A DNA stretch of 11,826 nucleotides from Spirogloea muscicola (lineage: Eukaryota; Streptophyta; Zygnematophyceae; Spirogloeales; Spirogloeaceae). The notes beneath the pieces are model-generated. The model ran no database searches, was not told where the DNA came from, and saw only the letters and a program-made list of their open reading frames with translations. Every line of letters begins with the position of its first letter. The stretch's first letter is position 1. Made by a program: the position numbers and the translations under genes. The DNA lies in NCBI GenBank assembly GCA_009602725.1, contig WELB01000144.1, positions 282,852 through 294,677 on the forward strand, written 5' to 3'. Of the stretch, positions 6,724 to 11,826 are shown one piece after another.

Positions 6724-8669
6724 ATGGCGGCTGCCGCGGCGCCTGCCACAGCGGCAGCTCGACTGTGCAGGCCGGCAGCCTGGCCGCCGCAGCAGCAGCA
6801 GCCGCTTCTGGCCCAGTCAAGCGCCAGCGCTCCGCGTTGTCGGCAGCTCGGTGCTGCCCCAGCAACCTCAGCCAACCTCGCCAGGTGCGACTCTGGAGCT
6901 GCGCCCAAGCGCCCATCAAGGAGGCGTCTGATTCATGCGAAGCCCAAGCGTCCTGCCTCCCAGGTAGCATCAGCACAAGGGTCCCAAGCTGTTTTTGCAC
7001 GTGATTAGCAGTGGGAAACCATTCGTTGACATGATGACAAAGTCGGAAGATAAGATTTGACCGGTCCACAGTTCCGTCACTAGCCAGGACTTCATTTTGA
7101 GTTCTGGTCGACGCATGAACTTGTGACTAGTCTTGATATGCAGAATTGAAGCAACCCATTGCGTCAATTACCGATGGCCTTTAAGTGGTCGAAGATGCCT
7201 GGAGCCAACTTTGTGAAATGCTGCTTTCAAGGGGCAACTGCATGACCCAAAGTTGACAGGAGCCAACGTAGTGGCATACTGCTTGCCGGGGCACACTGCC
7301 TGCGTGCCTGTCTACCTCGCTTCAGTCATGTTTACTCCTGAAGGAGTGAACGTGATTCGGCAGTGCCAGATTGGACTGTACTGCCTGCTTGCAGTAGAAC
7401 AGAGGGCGCCAACAGCTGGTCTGCATTTGGCTTTCAGTGTCTGGGAGGTTCAGCTTTACCAAAACTGATGTTACGCACTTGTGCTCCTCTGGGCATGGTG
7501 TGCCCAGGAGTTGAGCGCAAGTGAGTGCTTTCGCAGCCAGGCCGCAACTTCATGCACAGGCACTTGCAGCTGCCACATCGGCGAAGGAGGAGACACCGAC
7601 GGCCTAGTAGAAAGGGAGCCAGGAGGGACGGAGCCAGGTGTGTCTTCCTACCAACATCTCCATCGCATTTGCAGCTCAGTTGAAGGTTGCTACACGAGGT
7701 TGCACTGAAGAGGTCAGCAGTTCAGCAGTGAGTTCAGCAGTTGCACTGAAGGGGTTAAGGCAGAAGGCAATAATATGAAAGCTGGGACCTTTGCCAGGAG
7801 ATGACACGAGGCGAAAAGATGGACTTGCCGTCCATGTGGCGCTCGCTCTGTTGCGATTCTACAAGAGTAAGACTGCGTGGCTCCCCAAGACTTCGTATGA
7901 GAATTTACCTCCTTTTGGAATAAGCCATGCAGCTCATTGCAGAAGGACAGAAGGGTACAAGCTGCGGCATCTGGGTAGAACAGAGTAGTAGCACAGATGT
8001 GCGTGCTCTGACCCACGTTGCATGTGATGAAGATGCAGATCCACAAATTACATAATTAGCCATCCATAGCAACAGGTATGGTCATCTCCTGGTCTCCTGG
8101 CATTTAGGCTACAGGATGACCAGCTTCAGATGCTGAAGAAGGTGCTAAGGCGAGCTCCATGCTGACTTTATGCTTTTGGACGTGTTTGATGGTCCCATCA
8201 GGTGAGATCTCGCCATACATCCCGGGCAGCTGCCGTTACGTCCCGACGTGCAGCGTATACGCTATGGAGGCATTTGCCAAGTACGGCATAGCCAAGGGGG
8301 CGGTCCTCACCGCCTGCAGGCTGGCTCGCTGCAATCCCCTCGGTAAGGCGCCCCATGTATCCATGGGGCTTCAACTCTGCTTGCAGCAAGTAAATGATTT
8401 GAATTTTTGGATCATGTGTCTGAGTTCTACCATGCCTTCGCTGATGCTGGTACATTCTTGGAGCTGTGCTGCAAACCACAATTTGGTTGTCTGGTTCCAT
8501 TGATGTCCTTGAGGTACTCAGCTACTCTAGCACCTCAGCTACTCAATATGCTTCTCCAGTGCTGTCTGCAGGAGACAGTAGATTTCATCTGCTGCTGTTG
8601 CTTCTTGCAGGAGGCAGCGGCTTTGACCCTCCGCGGTGGTTTGGGGAGCCCAAACCACCGGCGCTTTAA
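6724..8669 (+). CDS. yidD: Plastid YidD-like membrane protein insertion factor (split gene)
   Basis: The YidD family consists of small membrane-associated proteins that assist YidC-type insertases; in plastids the partner would be Alb3. Probable exon 1 is 6724-6963: the ATG has a strong GCCATGG context and opens an Ala/Arg/Ser/Gln-rich peptide of 80 residues typical of a chloroplast transit peptide. Core exons are about 7798-7866 (D-G-L-A-V-H-V-A-L-A-L-L-R-F-Y-K), 8202-8342 and 8611-8669. The introns at 7867-8201 and 8343-8610 have GTAAG donors and CAG acceptors and join in phase: K-S-E-I-S-P at the first, N-P-L-G-G-S at the second. The joined core has the family signature C-R-Y-V-P-T-C-S-x-Y and CNPLGGSGFDPPRWFGE, close to land-plant and green-algal forms. 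The product is about 170 residues, ending K-P-P-A-L at TAA. The link from exon 1 to 7798 is not settled: the 6963 donor is phase 0 while an acceptor at 7797 is phase 1, so another exon, the acceptor before 7782 (phase 0) or the donor at 6850 (phase 1) is possible. Confidence 0.8.
6964..7797 (+). other. Probable long first intron of the YidD gene
   Basis: It begins CAG/GTAGCA and ends CCTTTGCCAG if the simplest model holds. It contains small direct repeats: GTTGCACTGAAG at 7699-7710 and 7740-7751, with AGTTCAGCAG-type repeats between them. A 71-codon open frame (7253-7468) has no ATG at its start and no recognisable domain. An extra small exon hidden here would resolve the phase mismatch noted for the gene. 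Confidence 0.45.
8634..8660 (+). repeat. Perfect 12-bp stem-loop inside the last YidD exon
   Basis: CGGTGGTTTGGG, loop GAG, CCCAAACCACCG. It covers the codons for R-W-F-G-E-P-K-P-P, just after the conserved G-F-D-P-P and 7 bases before the stop codon. The right arm encodes the non-conserved tail, so the structure may have arisen by inverted duplication of the conserved codons. Confidence 0.85.
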
Positions 8670-9151
8670 CCGGCGGCCTCCATTAGCAACTTGTGCCTGG
8701 AGCCTCCTGTGCAATTGTGCATCAGGTCGCACACACTCTGGCATGTACATTGGGTTGTCGACTGCACTTTGAGAAGTTTAGGAACTTAAACTGCTAGTGC
8801 AATTGGCACATGCTTATTGGGCCTAAGTTGCCTCTTACGCGCTAACGCTTGCTCACAACGTTTTGACAAATCAATCTTCTGATACACTGGCTGACTACTG
8901 CCCAAAAGAGTTCTGCGTAACCTGAGAGTCTAGACCTACAAAATTTGTCTCCTACCATACCTATACTCTGCAGTGTACCCTAAGCATGCAGCTGTGCAAG
9001 CCAAGAATAGGAGGAAGGGTTCTGAAGTACAAGCTCTTGAGCTGATAAGCGCGACGGCAGCAACATCTCACGTAAGTTTGCTTCTGCCAGTCGGTCGCAA
9101 GAATGGGATGCTGTTACAGTGGTCAATTGGAACCTGCTGAAGCGTAAAGCC
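8670..9151. other. Intergenic region between convergent genes
   Basis: It holds the 3' UTRs of YidD (+) and of the - strand gene. A TGTAA motif for the - strand gene is at 9114-9118, about 34 nt past its stop, in line with green-algal polyadenylation signals. I find no TGTAA on the + strand here for YidD. No other gene is supported. Confidence 0.55.
9114..9118 (-). promoter_or_regulatory. Candidate TGTAA polyadenylation signal
   Basis: TGTAA on the - strand, 34 nt after the stop codon of the gene ending at 9152. UGUAA is the known signal in many chlorophytes. A pentamer occurs by chance often, so the position is the main support. Confidence 0.4.
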
Positions 9152-11704
9152 TCAGAGGTCCTCGTTGTTGTCGTCGCCATCGCTGGCGTCGCCGCTCGAC
9201 TCGGCGCCGGCGTCGCCCGCCCCAAAGCCCGCCATGCGCTCCAGCGAGTCCACGTCGGACGCCTCTGACAGCGTCTCGATGCGGACCCGGTCCGCGTCCT
9301 CACTGCACTTCCACACGAACACCAGCTCAACCAGGTGCCGCGATGCCAGGGCGGCACTGAGCTGCCGGACGCTCGAGAGCTCGCAAGCGTCGGGCAGCGG
9401 CCGCAGGATTGTCAGCGGTGCGAGGTCCTCGCTGCCACCCCGCCAGCCCCAAGTACGGCCCCCAGTGACCTCACAAACATCGGCCTCCACTCGTGGACAA
9501 CATTCCGATGCCTTGACACAATAAGGTGCCAAGCACAGGATTGCTTCATAAAGTGCCTTGCCACAGACCTTGGCTTTAGGGTTCATGTTTAGGGTCAAGG
9601 GTTTTAGGGTTTAACGCTTTCAGGGTTTAGGGTGTGGAGTCTGGTAGCGGAGTGAGCAGACGACTTACTCGGTGACTCCAAATGCCTCCTTGATCTTCAG
9701 CCTGTCCCGTAGCTTCGCCGGGCAAATCTCCTCAACCTGTTCAGGGGATCATCAGGTGAGCTGATTGGCGTGTCAGAGACTATACCACTGGTTGATGTTG
9801 TGCCATGCTGCCATCTCTTACATCCAGACAAGGAGCCCTGATTATATATTGGTCGATCACCAACATGCAGTGGCGAAGAATGATGCAGTGCGGACAACAA
9901 TCAGCAGCATTAAGGCCCTTGATAATCAGGTTTCCAAACAGAAAAGCCATGTATGAGACAATACTTGGCCAATGATTTGCAGGCAGCTCAGCGGCAGCGG
10001 ACATCACCTCTGACAAGTACAAGAGCTTGGAGAAGAGGGCCTGCACGGCCACCTTACGCTTCAACCCCTTCTCGGTGAAACCACTGGTATCCATCACCAC
10101 AGGCCCTGCAACGAGCCGATGAGCCCCAATGGCCTCCTCTTGCTTAAGAAACATACGATCCCACAGTGTCTCAAGAGCAAACCAAGTTAGTGATGTCTCT
10201 ATGTCCACCCTCTACCTACCAGAGGTTACCACCATATTCCTGCTTGTCATTGTTGTTTAGCTTGCAGTAAAATTCCAATGAGCTCCCTAAGAAGGCAGCC
10301 CCGGCTGGTGAGCTGGCCTAGTGTACCTTTCTGCTTGACGATACGCCTCGAGACCTCATTGAGGATCTCGGGGATCTCTGTGTCATCCAGCCCGGTGGAC
10401 TTGCGGAGGTGGATGAAGTCCGCCACGAGGTCCGGCCCGAAAGGCCGCTCGTTCAGCGCATACCTGATGTACTTGCGCACCACCTCGGCCGTTGTGAATC
10501 CGCACTGCAATCTCAAACAACATCTCAGACATGTACGACCATACCGACTAGACGGTTGGGGCAGAGCACGCACATGTCGACCACATACAACGATGTTTAA
10601 TACCAGTACATGACGTCTAGGTAAAAGGCTTCATACGTCCAACACGTAGCAATTCCTCCACCTGGAGCCTTTGACAGCCCCATCCCCATCTGCTGTGAAG
10701 GCCTAGGTGGTGCCTGCCACTGAGGCTGCCGCTGCAGCCCCCTCGGCCGACCACAACTTGGGTTACCAGGAAGGGGTCTGAGTGCTGCGCACCGCTCGGG
10801 TCAGCTTCTGGAGTTCCCCAGCGGTGAGCTCCTCGCGCCGGCGTGGCAGGAACTCGTCCAGGCTCTCGCAGAGGAACGCATTCTTGCCAATCTGCGCCTC
10901 GCTGACCCACATACAATTAGCACTCCGCAACAACAGGTCACACACCGCATCTCTCAGACAGCCCAATGGGCAGGGTGCAATCACAAAGCTGTCTAGCTAT
11001 GTTGGTGAACCTCCGCAAGTCAGTTGAATATGAAAACCGGTAGAGGAGCACAGTCATCTGGGTCCAGTTACAGCTGCCCGAGTTGGGTAAATGTTAACCT
11101 GCGAAAGCAGGTTAAAGGAGGTAAAGGTAAAGATAATGGTTAACCTGCTTCCGCCGCTTGGCCTGGGGCGAGTTGCCCTTCCGGATCGTCCTTACGACGG
11201 CCAGAGCCAGCGTGATGGCCAGATATCCTGCCAGGGCGGATTCTTCAGACGGCTGATCGGAGCTCGACTCCTCTCAGCCCATTGATGGGATGCAACTTAT
11301 TTTCTGTAACGTTTATTTGATGCTGCAGCTGACTTTCGCCACTGAGAAATTTGAGGTTTGAACACGGCTCTCTAGAAGCGCAGAGCGGCAGCGGCTGCCC
11401 GAGAGGTCCCGGGTTCGACCCGTGGCGGCAGCAGCTGGCGGATCTCGGAGACCCGGACGGCGGCGCGGACCTGCGGGCAGGGCGACGAGCCAGGGGAGGC
11501 CGGAGGCGCCGACGCGCGGGCCCGGCACTCGCTGGACGGCGGCGGCGCCGAGCTCCGCGGCGTCGTCGGCGGCGGCCTGGAGCCACGAGACCTCCTCGTA
11601 CTCCTCCTCGTCCACCTCGTCCTCGTCCTGGCGGCGCCCCGCCGGCGGCACCGCCGCCACCGCCGACGCGCTGAACTTGGACGTCGGCGGCCGCCCCGCT
11701 GCCG
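9152..11704 (-). CDS. Unrecognised seven-exon gene for a probable plastid membrane-associated protein (5' partial)
   Basis: Seven exons join in phase with GT-AG borders: 11704-11471 (cut by the contig end), 11227-11145, 10891-10793, 10504-10327, 10105-10008, 9736-9669 and 9302-9152. They give about 302 residues. Residues 1 to about 30 look like a chloroplast transit peptide (T-S-K-F-S-A-S-A-V-A-A-V). An acidic run (D-E-D-E-V-D-E-E-E-Y-E-E) follows, then G-L-P-W-L-V-A-L-P-A joins GYLAITLALAVVRTIRKG, a membrane-type hydrophobic segment followed by basic residues. The body is charged and helical: L-D-E-F-L-P-R-R-R, R-K-Y-I-R-Y-A-L-N-E-R-P-F, S-G-F-T-E-K-G-L-K-R-K, Q-A-L-F-S-K-L-L-Y-L-S-E and F-G-V-T-D-E-D-A-D-R. 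The C-terminus is acidic (D-G-D-D-N-N-E-D-L). Some donors are weak (GTCCGC at 11470, GTGCGC at 10792, GTGATG at 10007). I do not recognise the family; plastid location is inferred from the N-terminus. Confidence 0.65.
9575..9632 (+). repeat. Degenerate telomere-like TTTAGGG motifs inside an intron
   Basis: TTTAGGG occurs at 9575-9581 and again at about 9588 and 9626, with TTTTAGGGTTTA near 9602-9613 and AGGG variants between. It is the G-strand type, the mirror image of the array at 6637-6696, and lies in the last intron (9303-9668) of the - strand gene. Confidence 0.7.
11094..11115. repeat. 9-bp stem-loop with GAAA tetraloop, plus third arm at 11140-11148
   Basis: TTAACCTGC, loop GAAA, GCAGGTTAA is a perfect hairpin. 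TTAACCTGC recurs at 11140-11148, exactly over the exon 2 donor of the - strand gene (CAG/GTTAAC). The hairpin lies in the intron between exons 2 and 3. Confidence 0.8.
11378..11421 (+). repeat. tRNA-like internal promoter remnant (possible SINE head)
   Basis: GCGCAGAGCGG resembles a tRNA A box, and GGTTCGACCC at 11412-11421 matches the B-box consensus; AGAGGTCCCGGGTTCGA is typical of a tRNA 3' half. The gap between boxes is about nine bases too short for a tRNA, and neither the acceptor stem nor the T stem pairs fully, so it is not a working tRNA. It lies antisense in the first intron of the - strand gene. Confidence 0.3.

Positions 11705-11826
<122 letters not shown>

Noticed and set aside
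7253-7468. 71-codon + strand open frame within the proposed first YidD intron
   Set aside because: It begins with TTG and has no recognisable domain. It could at most hide a small YidD exon, for which I found no good pair of splice sites in phase.
8198-8500. 100-codon - strand open frame opposite YidD exon 3
   Set aside because: It is the antisense shadow of the well-supported YidD exon at 8202-8342 and shows no motif of its own.
9165-9524. 119-codon + strand Ser-rich open frame
   Set aside because: It is antisense to the last exon and last intron of the - strand gene; its Ser/Ala richness follows from GC-rich codons on the other strand.
11378-11421. Functional tRNA gene
   Set aside because: The T stem has mismatches, no acceptor stem forms, and the distance between boxes is too short for an anticodon arm.

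Overview
The window reads as nuclear DNA from a photosynthetic eukaryote, most probably a chlorophyte green alga. Three things point there. A plant/algal-type YidD gene is split by GT-AG introns and starts with a chloroplast transit peptide. Degenerate TTTAGGG/CCCTAAA repeats are present. A TGTAA motif, the green-algal polyadenylation signal, lies just past the stop of the second gene. A dinoflagellate (also TTTAGGG-type) is the main alternative. There is no sign of bacterial operon structure.

Layout: (1) 1-122 is pure T and 11705-11826 is pure A, both exactly 122 nt, which looks like an assembly-graph end rather than biology. (2) 123-240 is very GC-rich with a 12-bp tandem repeat. (3) 241-6475 is a dense, nested repeat block. 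Its basic unit (about 75 nt) has a CCTTCGAACCTTGTCCATTC-like head, a short hairpin (GGGCTGG...CAGCC) and a TTGGGAGAGCCACTTCTTC-like tail; I count about 20 copies, mostly + strand and at least four inverted. Scattered among them are eight broken copies of the C-terminal end of a retroelement-like ORF, in two subfamilies that I call F1 and F2. All F copies end in the same kind of peptide (S-D-[LV]-x-x-L-T-R-G-Y-stop). A 189-bp F2 insertion with flanking TTTCTG repeats indicates that the hairpin unit is the 3' end of F2. Two F1 copies sit in opposite orientations at the same spot inside that unit (CCCATTG/GGAG).

(4) 6637-9632 holds the plastid YidD gene on the + strand, with telomere-like heptads just before its start codon (C-strand type) and further telomere-like motifs at 9575-9632 (G-strand type). 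(5) 9152-11704 is a convergent - strand gene reconstructed as seven phase-consistent exons. It encodes a transit-peptide-like N-terminus, a hydrophobic segment and a mostly helical, charged body of about 300 residues; its 5' end is cut by the contig end. I do not recognise the family.

The two genes converge with about 480 bp between stop codons. Functionally, YidD would help insert membrane proteins with the plastid YidC homologue (Alb3), and the neighbour is probably also a plastid membrane-associated protein, but nothing in the sequence shows that they work together. The most interesting part is the repeat block, which looks like a cluster of LINE-like elements inserting into each other's 3' ends, comparable in style to the nested Zepp clusters of trebouxiophyte algae, though without a poly(A) tail.
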